Origin: CALHVR01 sp963528625 | Lineage (GTDB): Bacteria > Fusobacteriota > Fusobacteriia > Fusobacteriales > Leptotrichiaceae | Assembly: GCA_963528625.1 (NCBI GenBank) | Contig: CAURVQ010000006.1 | Coordinates: 1 to 64,000 of the forward strand | DNA length: 64,000 bases | Direction: 5' to 3' | Part shown: piece by piece, positions 15,727-23,367 of the stretch | Numbering within the stretch: position 1 is the stretch's first letter | How the letters are laid out: every line of letters starts with the position of its first letter | Position numbers and translations under genes: made by a program | Notes under the pieces: model-generated | What the model saw: only the letters and a program-made list of their open reading frames with translations | Told to the model about the DNA's origin: nothing | Database searches by the model: none

Positions 15727-15838
15727 ATATAGTGTTTTGGGAAGGGAAATAAACTATATCAAAATATTGTACTATTTTAATATATTCCCAGTATATTAAT
15801 AATATTTTGATAGTTTAGATTAAACTTCTTTTTATTTT
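15727..15838 (+). promoter_or_regulatory. candidate riboswitch expression platform
   Basis: Three overlapping structures can be drawn. (a) ATATAGT 15727-15733 with ACTATAT 15753-15759. (b) A long hairpin of 15751-15768 with 15801-15816, enclosing an inner hairpin 15778-15784/15792-15798. (c) A short stem AGTTTA 15812-15817 with TAAACT 15821-15826, followed by a T-rich stretch that looks like an intrinsic terminator. Structure b excludes a and c. TTCCCA in the inner loop is complementary to TGGGAA at 15738-15743. The regulatory sign is not known. Confidence 0.55.
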
Positions 15839-15871
15839 AAAGAATGTATACAAATTTAGGAGGAAACGATT

Positions 15872-16147
15872 ATGGCAACATTAAATGCGTTAGGAATGAT
15901 TGAAACTAAAGGATTAGTAGGAGCAATTGAAGCAGCAGATGCGATGGTTAAAGCAGCAAATGTAACATTAGTAGGAAAAGAACACGTAGGTGGAGGATTA
16001 GTAACAGTATTAGTAAGAGGAGATGTTGGAGCAGTTAAAGCGGCAACTGATGCAGGAGCAGCAGCAGCAGAAAGAGTAGGAGAATTAGTGTCAGTACATG
16101 TAATTCCTAGACCTCATAACGAAATTGAAGGAATTTTACCTAAATAA
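15872..16147 (+). CDS. eutM: microcompartment shell protein EutM, copy 1 (short)
   Basis: Hexamer-forming BMC-H shell protein of the ethanolamine microcompartment. Its 91 residues match the single BMC domain from ALGMIETKGLVGAIEAADAM to VHVIPRPHNEIEGILPK. The pore loop KEHVGGG and the RGDVGAV turn are present. The start ATG 15872 follows TTAGGAGGAAACGATT. Compared with copy 2 (17622) the nucleotide sequence differs at four synonymous positions only, and this copy stops right after ILPK, lacking the last six residues VAEEVE. It is the first gene after the riboswitch. Confidence 0.95.
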   Translation: MATLNALGMIETKGLVGAIEAADAMVKAANVTLVGKEHVGGGLVTVLVRGDVGAVKAATDAGAAAAERVGELVSVHVIPRPHNEIEGILPK

Positions 16148-16175
16148 GCAAATTAAATAGAAAGGGATTTGTTAT

Positions 16176-16523
16176 ATGGAAGAAAAAAAACAAAGAGTAA
16201 TACAGGAATATGTACCTGGTAGGCAACTTACATTAGCACATATAATTGCAAATCCTCAAAAAGATTTAGCAAAAAAAATAGGACTTTCAAATAATGAAGT
16301 AAATGCAATAGGAATTTTAACTATTACCCCTGGAGAGGCTGCAATTATAGCAGCCGATTTAGCTACTAAGAGTGCAAATATTGAAATTGGATTTGTAGAT
16401 AGATTTAGTGGATCTGTTGTAATAAATGGAGATGTGTCAAGTATAGAGGCAGCTGTAACAGATATAATGGAATATTTTAGAGATACGCTTAGATTTAGTG
16501 TAACAGAAATTACAAGGTCATAG
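16176..16523 (+). CDS. eutS: microcompartment shell protein EutS
   Basis: Circularly permuted BMC-H shell protein, 115 residues. The opening KQRVIQEYVPGRQLTLAHII followed by NPQKDLAKKIGL and the central AIGILTITPGEAAIIAADLA are diagnostic for EutS/PduU. The N-terminal strand forms the beta-barrel cap on the hexamer. The start ATG 16176 follows AAAGGGATTTGTTAT. It lies 28 bases after eutM1 and two bases before eutP, in one operon. Confidence 0.95.
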   Translation: MEEKKQRVIQEYVPGRQLTLAHIIANPQKDLAKKIGLSNNEVNAIGILTITPGEAAIIAADLATKSANIEIGFVDRFSGSVVINGDVSSIEAAVTDIMEYFRDTLRFSVTEITRS

Positions 16524-16525
16524 TT

Positions 16526-16960
16526 ATGAAAAAAATATTGTTAGTTGGAAAATCAGGTTGTGGTAAAACAACATTGACACAAAGAATAAACGGAGAAAAT
16601 ATAGAATATAAAAAAACTCAAATGGTGACACATTCTAAAGATATAATGGATAGTCCGGGAGAATATTTGGAAAATAGATCGATGTATAACGCTCTAATAA
16701 TCACATCTTATGACTGTGATGTTATAGGAATGATGCTTGCGAGTAATGACGAAGATAGTATGTTTCCACCAAGTTTTTCTTCGGCATTTACAAAACCTGT
16801 AATAGGTATTATATCTAAGTCCGAATTAGGTGGGGATATTGAAAAAGGGAAAGAAACATTAATTAATGCAGGAGCAGAAAAAGTATTTGTATTAAGTTCA
16901 TACGAAAATAAAGGAATTGATGAGCTGATACAATACTTAAATGAAGAATCTCAAAATTAG
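16526..16960 (+). CDS. eutP: EutP/PduV family nucleotide-binding protein
   Basis: A 144-residue P-loop protein of the Ras-like EutP/PduV family. Walker A is VGKSGCGKTTLTQR near residues 7-20, and MDSPGEYLENRSMYNALI near 41-58 is the family's switch region. The usual NKxD base-recognition motif appears as SKSE. Salmonella EutP has been reported to act as an acetate kinase, so conversion of acetate or acetyl phosphate is possible, but a structural or targeting role is also proposed for PduV. The start ATG 16526 lies two bases after the eutS stop, indicating translational coupling. Confidence 0.9.
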   Translation: MKKILLVGKSGCGKTTLTQRINGENIEYKKTQMVTHSKDIMDSPGEYLENRSMYNALIITSYDCDVIGMMLASNDEDSMFPPSFSSAFTKPVIGIISKSELGGDIEKGKETLINAGAEKVFVLSSYENKGIDELIQYLNEESQN

Positions 16961-16976
16961 AGGTGAGAAGTAGAAC

Positions 16977-17600
16977 ATGGAATCATATGGTTACATAGAA
17001 ACTTATGGATATGTTACTTCTGTAGCAGCAGCTGATGCCGCATTAAAAGCAGCAGATGTTAAATTGACAAATCTTTATTTAACAAAGGCTGCAATTTTAA
17101 CAGTTGAAGTCTGTGGAGATGTTGCGGCGGTAAGAGCAGCTGTAGATGCGGGAGTTGCTGAAGCTCGAAGAGTAGGTAAATTACTTGGAAGTAATGTAAT
17201 AGCTAGAGTTGACGAGGAAACTTCAAAAATATTAGTAGGTGGAATACAAGAAAAACAACAAAAAAAAGAAAAAGTTGAAGCTAAAATTGAAGAAGCTCAA
17301 AAAGAAATAGTTGAGAAAATTTTGAAAGAACCACGAGAACAAGAACAAGTTGAAGAGAAATTAGAAACAGAAGCTATAATTGAAGAACAAGTAGTTGAAG
17401 CTGACGAAAAAGTAGAAGCAGATGAAATAAGTGACGAAAAAATAGATAATAACTCAGAAAAATTAAAAAGAAAATATCGTAAGATGAGAGTTATTGAATT
17501 GAAACAAAAAGTAAATAATTTAAAATTAAATTATAGCTGGAATGAAATTAAAGCTATGACGAGAGAACAATTGATAGAAATATTACTTAATAATAAATAG
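16977..17600 (+). CDS. eutK: EutK-like BMC shell protein with charged tail
   Basis: A 207-residue protein. Residues 1-85 form one BMC domain (GYIETYGYVTSVAAADAALK to LLGSNVIARVDEE). A long Glu/Lys-rich, probably disordered linker occupies about 95-160. A small basic helical domain ends the protein (MRVIELKQKVNNLKLNYSWN, then AMTREQLIEILL), which looks like a SAP/HeH nucleic-acid-binding fold. EutK proteins join a BMC domain to a C-terminal DNA/RNA-binding-like domain, but this linker is unusually long and acidic. The start ATG 16977 follows GAGGTGAGAAGTAGAAC. The symbol is by architecture. Confidence 0.75.
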   Translation: MESYGYIETYGYVTSVAAADAALKAADVKLTNLYLTKAAILTVEVCGDVAAVRAAVDAGVAEARRVGKLLGSNVIARVDEETSKILVGGIQEKQQKKEKVEAKIEEAQKEIVEKILKEPREQEQVEEKLETEAIIEEQVVEADEKVEADEISDEKIDNNSEKLKRKYRKMRVIELKQKVNNLKLNYSWNEIKAMTREQLIEILLNNK

Positions 17601-17621
17601 TTTTGAATGGAGGAAACGATT

Positions 17622-17915
17622 ATGGCAACATTAAATGCGTTAGGAATGATTGAAACTAAAGGATTAGTAGGAGCAATTGAAGCAGCAGATGCGATGGTTA
17701 AAGCAGCAAATGTAACATTAGTAGGAAAAGAACACGTAGGTGGAGGATTAGTAACAGTATTAGTAAGAGGAGATGTTGGAGCAGTTAAAGCGGCAACTGA
17801 TGCAGGAGCAGCTGCAGCAGAAAGAGTAGGAGAATTAGTATCAGTGCATGTAATTCCTAGACCTCATAACGAAATTGAAGGGATTTTACCTAAAGTAGCG
17901 GAAGAAGTAGAATAA
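17622..17915 (+). CDS. eutM: microcompartment shell protein EutM, copy 2 (full length)
   Basis: The main BMC-H hexamer protein again, 97 residues, ending ILPKVAEEVE. The protein is identical to copy 1 across their shared length. The DNA duplication begins in the ribosome binding site (GGAGGAAACGATT precedes both) and differs only at four synonymous sites near the 3' end. The start is ATG 17622; an in-frame upstream codon at 17607 has no ribosome site. It lies between eutK and eutE. Two copies would raise the dose of the most abundant facet protein. Confidence 0.96.
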   Translation: MATLNALGMIETKGLVGAIEAADAMVKAANVTLVGKEHVGGGLVTVLVRGDVGAVKAATDAGAAAAERVGELVSVHVIPRPHNEIEGILPKVAEEVE

Positions 17916-17943
17916 TAAATTATAAATGAAAGGAAATGACGGT

Positions 17944-19434
17944 ATGGATAGAGATTTACAGTCAATTCAAGAAGTGAGAGACTTATTAAAAAGTGCTAGT
18001 GCCGCTCATGAAATATACAAAAATTTCTCACAAGAACAAATAGATGCGGTAATAAAAGAAATTAGTTTAGAAGCTCAAAAACATGAAGTAGAACTAGCAA
18101 GACTTGCTAACGAGGAAACAGGATTTGGTCGTTGGGAAGACAAAGTATTAAAAAATAGATTAGCAGCTGTTGGTGTTTATGAATCAATCAAAGACATTAA
18201 AACAGTTGGAATATTATGTGAAGATAAAGAAGCAGGATTAATGGAAATAGGAGTTCCAATGGGGATAATTGCAGCTTTAATTCCATCAACAAACCCTACT
18301 TCAACTGTAATATATAAAGTTTTGATTTCTTTAAAAGCAGGGAATGCGGTTGTTATAAGCCCACATCCAAATGCTAAAGAAAGTATAATAAAAACAGCGA
18401 ATTATTTAATAAATGCGGCAGAAAGAGCTGGAGCACCAAAAGGATTAATTGGTGTAATTACAACTCCATCATTACAAGCTACAAATGAATTAATGAAACA
18501 TAAATTAACTTCATTAATTTTAGCAACAGGTGGAGAAGCTATGGTTCATGCAGCTTATAGTTCTGGAACTCCAGCTATTGGAGTTGGACCTGGAAATGGA
18601 CCATCATTTATTGAAAGAAGTGCTGATATTAAATTAGCAGTTAAAAGAATTTTAGCGAGTAAAACATTTGATAATGGAGTAATTTGTGCATCTGAACAAT
18701 CAATAGTTACAGAAGCAATCATTAAAGATGATGTTATCGCTGAATTGAAAAAACAAGGGGCATATTTCTTGAATAAAGATGAAAGAAATAAAGTTGCAGC
18801 AATTTTAATGAGAGCAAACAACACAATGAACCCTAAAATTGTAGGAAGAAGTGCATTATATATTGCTTCAATGGCGGGAATTACAGTACCTACAGAAACA
18901 AGAGTATTAGTTTCAGAAGAAACAGAAGTTGGTAAATTTAACCCATTCTCAAGAGAAAAATTATGTCCGGTATTAGGATTCTATGTTGAAGAAACTTGGG
19001 AAAAAGCGTGTGAAAGATGTATTGAAATATTGAAAAATGAAGGAATTGGGCATACAATGTCAATGCACTCAAATAATGTACATGTTATAAGAGAATTTTC
19101 ATTGAAAAAACCAGTTTCAAGATTATTAATAAATACACCAGCAGCATTAGGTGGTGTTGGAGCAACTACTAATTTACCACCAGCATTTACATTAGGTTGT
19201 GGAACAGTAGGAGGAAGTGCAACTTCAGACAGTATTGGGCCATTAAATTTAATTAATAAAAGAAGAATTGCTTATGGTTCAAAAGAATTGGATGATATAA
19301 AAGATCCAAGTTTAGAAACTAAACAAACATCAAATTATGCTTCAATTGAAAAAGAAAATAATAATAAAGTAACATCAACTAATGATGTTGAAGCAATAAT
19401 TAGAAAAGTTTTAGGAGAATTATACAATAAATAA
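17944..19434 (+). CDS. eutE: acetaldehyde dehydrogenase (acetylating) EutE
   Basis: Oxidises acetaldehyde with NAD+ and CoA to acetyl-CoA inside the microcompartment. About 496 residues with the ALDH fold: VPMGIIAALIPSTNPTSTVI near residue 100, the Rossmann segment VGPGNGPSFIE, and the catalytic cysteine in NGVICASEQS near residue 245. The C-terminus ends DVEAIIRKVLGELYNK, an amphipathic helix like the encapsulation peptides seen at the N-termini of PduL and EutC. The start is ATG 17944, preceded by AAAGGAAATGACGGT; the ATG at 17926 has no ribosome site. Confidence 0.95.
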   Translation: MDRDLQSIQEVRDLLKSASAAHEIYKNFSQEQIDAVIKEISLEAQKHEVELARLANEETGFGRWEDKVLKNRLAAVGVYESIKDIKTVGILCEDKEAGLMEIGVPMGIIAALIPSTNPTSTVIYKVLISLKAGNAVVISPHPNAKESIIKTANYLINAAERAGAPKGLIGVITTPSLQATNELMKHKLTSLILATGGEAMVHAAYSSGTPAIGVGPGNGPSFIERSADIKLAVKRILASKTFDNGVICASEQSIVTEAIIKDDVIAELKKQGAYFLNKDERNKVAAILMRANNTMNPKIVGRSALYIASMAGITVPTETRVLVSEETEVGKFNPFSREKLCPVLGFYVEETWEKACERCIEILKNEGIGHTMSMHSNNVHVIREFSLKKPVSRLLINTPAALGGVGATTNLPPAFTLGCGTVGGSATSDSIGPLNLINKRRIAYGSKELDDIKDPSLETKQTSNYASIEKENNNKVTSTNDVEAIIRKVLGELYNK

Positions 19435-19455
19435 TATAGATAGGGTGTGAATAAG

Positions 19456-20232
19456 ATGCCTGTAATAACAGAAGAAAAGTTAAGAAAACTTGAGAAAGAA
19501 GATAAGCTTTCTACACTTACGGTAACAACTAAAGATATTCTCACACCATCTGCTAAAGAATTTTTAAATCAAAAAGGTATTGCCATAGTAGATAATGGAG
19601 TAGCGAAAAAACTAGAAATAAAAGAAGAAAAAGTTGAAGTTACTCCAACTTCTAAACAAGAAGTAGAAAAAAAAGAAAAACCTAAAAGACAATACTATGA
19701 TTATATAACTGGTGGAGTTTATGAAAAAAAACCAGAATATATGACACAAATATTTGGAGATCATTTAGTAGTTAAAAATCATAAAAGAATAGTTTTAAGA
19801 GGTAAATTTGATAGCCTTCAAGCTGAAATTATAAGATATTGGAAAAAATATGAAAAAAATAAAAAATTAGAAGCGGATTTTGCACAAGCATATAGATTTG
19901 TAAGAGATTTATTTATAAGTGAAATGATTGACTCAGAATTTGTAGATAGAGATGTGTTAGGATATGATATTGATACATTGAAAGAAATAACACATAATAC
20001 TCATAAATATTATAAAACAGGACATTTATTTGAAATAAATGTAGATTATGATGAAACTGTTATTGATATAAATTGTTTAAGAGCAATGTCAAGACAATTA
20101 GAGGTTGCAGCAGTTGATGCATTTTATAAAGATGGTAAAACTGAAAGAGTTGATATGTTAAAAGCTTTAAATAGATTAAGTAGCATATTCTATTTGATGA
20201 TGTTAAAAGCCAATAATGGAGACTATAAATAG
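19456..20232 (+). CDS. eutT: cobalamin adenosyltransferase EutT
   Basis: Makes adenosylcobalamin for ethanolamine ammonia-lyase. Of 258 residues, 1-45 form a small module (VITEEKLRKLEKEDKL, then ILTPSAKEFLNQKGIAIVD) typical of EutT N-termini. The adenosyltransferase helix bundle follows, with FDSLQAEIIRYWKKYEKN and LRAMSRQLEVAAVDAFYK. The cysteine-rich metal motif (CCxxC) of Salmonella EutT is absent; only one cysteine is visible. The start is ATG 19456 after AGGGTGTGAATAAG. It lies between eutE and pduL, so the operon supplies its own cofactor. Confidence 0.88.
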   Translation: MPVITEEKLRKLEKEDKLSTLTVTTKDILTPSAKEFLNQKGIAIVDNGVAKKLEIKEEKVEVTPTSKQEVEKKEKPKRQYYDYITGGVYEKKPEYMTQIFGDHLVVKNHKRIVLRGKFDSLQAEIIRYWKKYEKNKKLEADFAQAYRFVRDLFISEMIDSEFVDRDVLGYDIDTLKEITHNTHKYYKTGHLFEINVDYDETVIDINCLRAMSRQLEVAAVDAFYKDGKTERVDMLKALNRLSSIFYLMMLKANNGDYK

Positions 20233-20244
20233 ATAGGAGAAATT

Positions 20245-20889
20245 ATGGAAAAAACAGAAATAGAAAAAATTGTGCGTGAAATGCTTGGAGAATTAACTAA
20301 GGAAGCAAAAAAAGAAAGCCAAGAATTTTTAGTTGAAGCATCGGGAAGACACGTACATTTATCTCAAGAACATGTAGAAGCACTTTTTGGAAAAGGTTAC
20401 CAATTAACTCCAGCTAAGGAATTATCACAACCGGGACAATATGCTGCAAAAGAAAGAATTAGAGTAATAGGACCAAAAGGAGAATTTTCAAATGTGGTTA
20501 TTTTAGGACCGTGTAGAAATTTCTCACAAGTAGAATTATCTATGACAGATTGTAGAGATATTGGAATAAAAGGTGTGTTAAGAGAAAGTGGTAAAATATC
20601 AGGGACACCGGGAATTTTATTAGGTGTAGGAGATACATATTTAAGACTTGAAGAGGGAGCAATTGTAGCTAAAAGACATATTCATATGACACCAGAAGAT
20701 GCAAATAATTTTAATGTTAAAGATGGTGAAGTTGTAAAAGTTAGAATAAATGGAGAAAGACCATTAATATTTGATGATGTATTAATAAGAGTAAAAGATA
20801 CTTTCAAATTGGCTATGCATATTGATTATGATGAAGCTAATGCTTCAGGATTTAAAACTGGTTCAACGGGAATAATTATAAAAGATTAG
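20245..20889 (+). CDS. pduL: PduL-type phosphotransacylase
   Basis: Converts acetyl-CoA and phosphate to acetyl phosphate, recycling CoA inside the shell. The 214 residues comprise an N-terminal encapsulation helix (TEIEKIVREMLGELTKEAKK) and two PduL beta-barrel domains. These contain the zinc-ligand motifs ASGRHVHLSQEHVE (about residues 33-46) and AKRHIHMTPEDA (about 144-155), and the MHIDYDEANASG signature near the end. It fills the role that EutD plays in Salmonella. The start ATG 20245 follows ATAGGAGAAATT. Confidence 0.94.
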   Translation: MEKTEIEKIVREMLGELTKEAKKESQEFLVEASGRHVHLSQEHVEALFGKGYQLTPAKELSQPGQYAAKERIRVIGPKGEFSNVVILGPCRNFSQVELSMTDCRDIGIKGVLRESGKISGTPGILLGVGDTYLRLEEGAIVAKRHIHMTPEDANNFNVKDGEVVKVRINGERPLIFDDVLIRVKDTFKLAMHIDYDEANASGFKTGSTGIIIKD

Positions 20890-20900
20890 GAGAAAAACTG

Positions 20901-21530
20901 ATGAACAATGAAGTTTTAATAGAATCTATCTTAAAAAAGGTAATGGAAGAGTTGAAAAAATTAGAAATAAATGAAATTATGAAAAGTAATAATGATGAAA
21001 AAATTGTAAATTTTTTAGGTGACGATACTTTATTAAAAGATGAATTATCTAAAAAAGTGAAAATACAAGATGGACTAAATTTAAAAAATAAATGGTCAGA
21101 TATTTCAAATGAATCTAATAGTAAAAATATAATAATTTCTACATTATGTATAGATGGATTAATTAGTATAGCACAAGGTAAGAAAAATTTTGTAATTGAT
21201 ACATTATTAAATGGAGGAGAAGTATATGTTGTAGAAGAAGGAATTATTTATAAACAATATACAACTCCAAAAATGTTATTGAAAACTTATGATGAATATT
21301 TAGAAAAAATAAAAAGTTATGGTATTAAAATAATAAAAAGAAATGATGTTCTAACACTTTTTGAAAAAAAAGAAGGAATAAAAATACAAGGTATTATAAC
21401 TGAAAGTAAGTTAAGAAAACTTGATTTAAGAAATAAAAAAATAATTTTAAATAGTAATAATAAAATTACTTCATTAGCACAAGATTATATAAAACAAAAT
21501 AATATAGAAGTACAAAGTGAAAGAGGATAA
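20901..21530 (+). CDS. conserved eut-cluster protein of unknown function
   Basis: A 209-residue protein matching, as I recall it, the hypothetical family found only in Firmicutes-type eut loci (TIGR02536). It has an N-terminal amphipathic helix (VLIESILKKVMEELKKLE) resembling an encapsulation peptide and a central Rossmann-like region (NIIISTLCIDGLISIAQGKK). The C-terminal module, IITESKLRKLDLRNKKII then KITSLAQDYIKQNNIEV, closely resembles the N-terminus of EutT in this same operon. It has no catalytic motif I can name. A cargo or assembly role is an inference. The start ATG 20901 follows AGGAGAAAAACTG. Confidence 0.8.
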   Translation: MNNEVLIESILKKVMEELKKLEINEIMKSNNDEKIVNFLGDDTLLKDELSKKVKIQDGLNLKNKWSDISNESNSKNIIISTLCIDGLISIAQGKKNFVIDTLLNGGEVYVVEEGIIYKQYTTPKMLLKTYDEYLEKIKSYGIKIIKRNDVLTLFEKKEGIKIQGIITESKLRKLDLRNKKIILNSNNKITSLAQDYIKQNNIEVQSERG

Positions 21531-21534
21531 TAAA

Positions 21535-21801
21535 ATGCTAATAGGAAAAGTTGTTGATAATGTATGGGCAACGAGAAAAGATGAAAAATTAGTAGGATTA
21601 AAGTTGATGGTTGTAGAATTGGAAGGGAATGGAGATAAAGGTAGAAATATTGTTGCTGCTGATTACATTGGAGCAGGGATTGGTGACAGAGTAATTATTG
21701 TAACAGGAAGTTCTGCTAGACATATTTTTGATCGTGAAAGACCGGTAGATTCTACAATTGTTGGAATAATTGATAGTTTGGAATCTGAAGATAAGGAGTA
21801 A
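21535..21801 (+). CDS. eutN: microcompartment vertex protein EutN
   Basis: An 88-residue EutN/CcmL-type pentameric protein that caps the vertices of the polyhedral shell. The opening MLIGKVVDNVWATRKDEKL followed by GLKLMVVELEG, and the conserved AADYIGAGIGDRVIIVTGSS with the ending DSTIVGIID, are diagnostic. The start is ATG 21535, overlapping close to the end of the previous gene, whose last codons (AAGAGGATAATAAA) provide the ribosome binding site. Confidence 0.95.
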   Translation: MLIGKVVDNVWATRKDEKLVGLKLMVVELEGNGDKGRNIVAADYIGAGIGDRVIIVTGSSARHIFDRERPVDSTIVGIIDSLESEDKE

Positions 21802-21804
21802 AAA

Positions 21805-22095
21805 ATGAGTAAAAAATTGATAACAGTAAAAAATTATCAAGAATTTGTATGCGGTAATCAATTATTTATAACTAAAGATATGATTGTTACTCCAGGAGCA
21901 AAAGATGAATTAAGAAAAAACGCAGTCGAAATAGTTTATGCAAGTTGTGAATGTGAAGTAAAAAAAGCTAAAGAAGATGCAAAAAATAATGCTTCAATAG
22001 ACGAAACAATTGTACAAATATTAGTTAAAGATTTTAAAATTACTGACGAAGAAATAATAGCTGGAATAGTTAAGAGAGTGAGAAAGTTATTATAG
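21805..22095 (+). CDS. stand-alone EutQ/EutT N-terminal-like module
   Basis: A 96-residue protein. Residues 1-48 (KKLITVKNYQEFVCGNQLFI, then DMIVTPGAKDELRKNAVEIV) resemble the N-terminal module of Salmonella EutQ and of EutT (pattern I-x-T-P-x-A-K-x-x-x-x-x-x-x-V-x-I). The rest is a charged linker and a terminal amphipathic helix (DEEIIAGIVKRVRKLL) like an encapsulation tag. The eutQ gene downstream lacks this module, so it may be the detached half of EutQ. Two Cys in ASCECE could bind metal. The start ATG 21805 follows AAGGAGTAAAA. Function unknown. Confidence 0.7.
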   Translation: MSKKLITVKNYQEFVCGNQLFITKDMIVTPGAKDELRKNAVEIVYASCECEVKKAKEDAKNNASIDETIVQILVKDFKITDEEIIAGIVKRVRKLL

Positions 22096-22107
22096 GAGAG
22101 TGAAGAT

Positions 22108-23226
22108 ATGGGAATGTTTCAAATTAAGCCAGATATTTACTATGGTTCAAATTCTCTTGATATTTTGAGAACTTTAGATATAAAAAAAGTATTTTTAGTA
22201 ACTGATGAAAATATGGTTAAACTAAAAGTATCTGACAAAATAACAAATATATTAAAAGCAAGGGGTGTAGAATATAAAATATATTCAGATGTACATCCAG
22301 ATCCAACTGATAAAGAAATAGTTGCAGGAATGTTAGAGTTGATACCTTACGATCCTGATTGCATAATAGCTTTAGGAGGAGGATCTCCAATAGATGCTTG
22401 TAAAGGGATGTTGTACTTTACAAATAAAATTAAAAAAGCATTAGGTGAAAATTGTAAGCCAAAATTTATAGCAGTTCCAACAACAAGTGGGACAGGATCA
22501 GAAGTGACTTCGTATTCAGTAGTTACAAGTGAAGGGAAAAAAATACCGTTAAGTGATTCTGAAATGTTACCAGATATTGCAGTATTAAATCCTGAGTTTA
22601 TAAAAACATTACCACCTACAATTATAGCTGATACAGGAATGGATGTTTTAACTCATGCGATAGAAGCGTATGTGTCAAAAAATAAAAATTTATTTACTGA
22701 TACATTAGCAATTGGAGCTATAAAAACAGTATTTGAAGATTTGGTAAACAATTATAATGACCCTACATTAGAAAAAGAAAGAATAAATTTACAAATAGCT
22801 TCATGTATGGCAGGGGTAGCGTTTAGTAATTCAGCATTAGGAATTAACCATAGTGTTGCACATACACTAGGAGCTAAATTCCATAAAGCACATGGAAGAT
22901 TAAATGCATTAATAATGCCAAAAATAATTAAATTTAATGCTAAAAATAAAGAAGCAGCTAAATTATATGCTGAAATTTCAAAAGCATTAGGATTTACACC
23001 AAAATCTGATGAAGAGGGTGTAGAATATTTAATAAAATCAATAGAACTTAGAAGTTCCAAAATGGGAATACCTACTAGATTGAGAGAGTTAAATATAAAC
23101 GAAAATGAATTTAATTCAAATTTAGATGCGATGTTGGACTCAATAGACAATGATATGTGTACAGCAGGAAATCCTAGAAGATTTAGTAGAATGGAAATGA
23201 AAGAATTATTATTAAGTTTATACTAA
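22108..23226 (+). CDS. eutG: iron-containing alcohol dehydrogenase EutG
   Basis: Reduces acetaldehyde to ethanol and regenerates NAD+ within the microcompartment. The 372 residues match the short PduQ/EutG type. The NAD-binding motif is IIALGGGSPIDACKGM near residues 90-105, FIAVPTTSGTGSEVTSYSV follows, and metal ligands are in TGMDVLTHAIEAYVS and INHSVAHTLGAKFHKAHG. The start ATG 22108 follows AGGAGAGTGAAGAT. It is the last gene before a hairpin that may separate the operon into two transcripts. Confidence 0.93.
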   Translation: MGMFQIKPDIYYGSNSLDILRTLDIKKVFLVTDENMVKLKVSDKITNILKARGVEYKIYSDVHPDPTDKEIVAGMLELIPYDPDCIIALGGGSPIDACKGMLYFTNKIKKALGENCKPKFIAVPTTSGTGSEVTSYSVVTSEGKKIPLSDSEMLPDIAVLNPEFIKTLPPTIIADTGMDVLTHAIEAYVSKNKNLFTDTLAIGAIKTVFEDLVNNYNDPTLEKERINLQIASCMAGVAFSNSALGINHSVAHTLGAKFHKAHGRLNALIMPKIIKFNAKNKEAAKLYAEISKALGFTPKSDEEGVEYLIKSIELRSSKMGIPTRLRELNINENEFNSNLDAMLDSIDNDMCTAGNPRRFSRMEMKELLLSLY

Positions 23227-23264
23227 AATAATAAATAAAAACAAAAGTTAAAAAAAATTAAGCA

Positions 23265-23330
23265 ACCTACTTTGAATTTTTGGAAATTGAGATATAATAT
23301 AACTAAGAATACAAAGTAGGTTTTGTATTT
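23265..23330 (+). promoter_or_regulatory. inverted repeat enclosing a promoter-like -10, upstream of eutA
   Basis: ACCTACTTTG (23265-23274) and its exact complement CAAAGTAGGT (23312-23321) flank 37 bases containing TATAAT at 23293-23298. TTTTGTATTT follows. It may be an intrinsic terminator after eutG, paired operator half-sites around a promoter for eutA onward, or an attenuator. Confidence 0.5.
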
Positions 23331-23367
23331 CCAAATATTGTTTACACAGAAAGAAGGAGAGGTGTTT

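Noticed and set aside
22752..23150. 132-codon open frame on the minus strand
   Set aside because: It is antisense to the C-terminal part of eutG and explained by its codon pattern.
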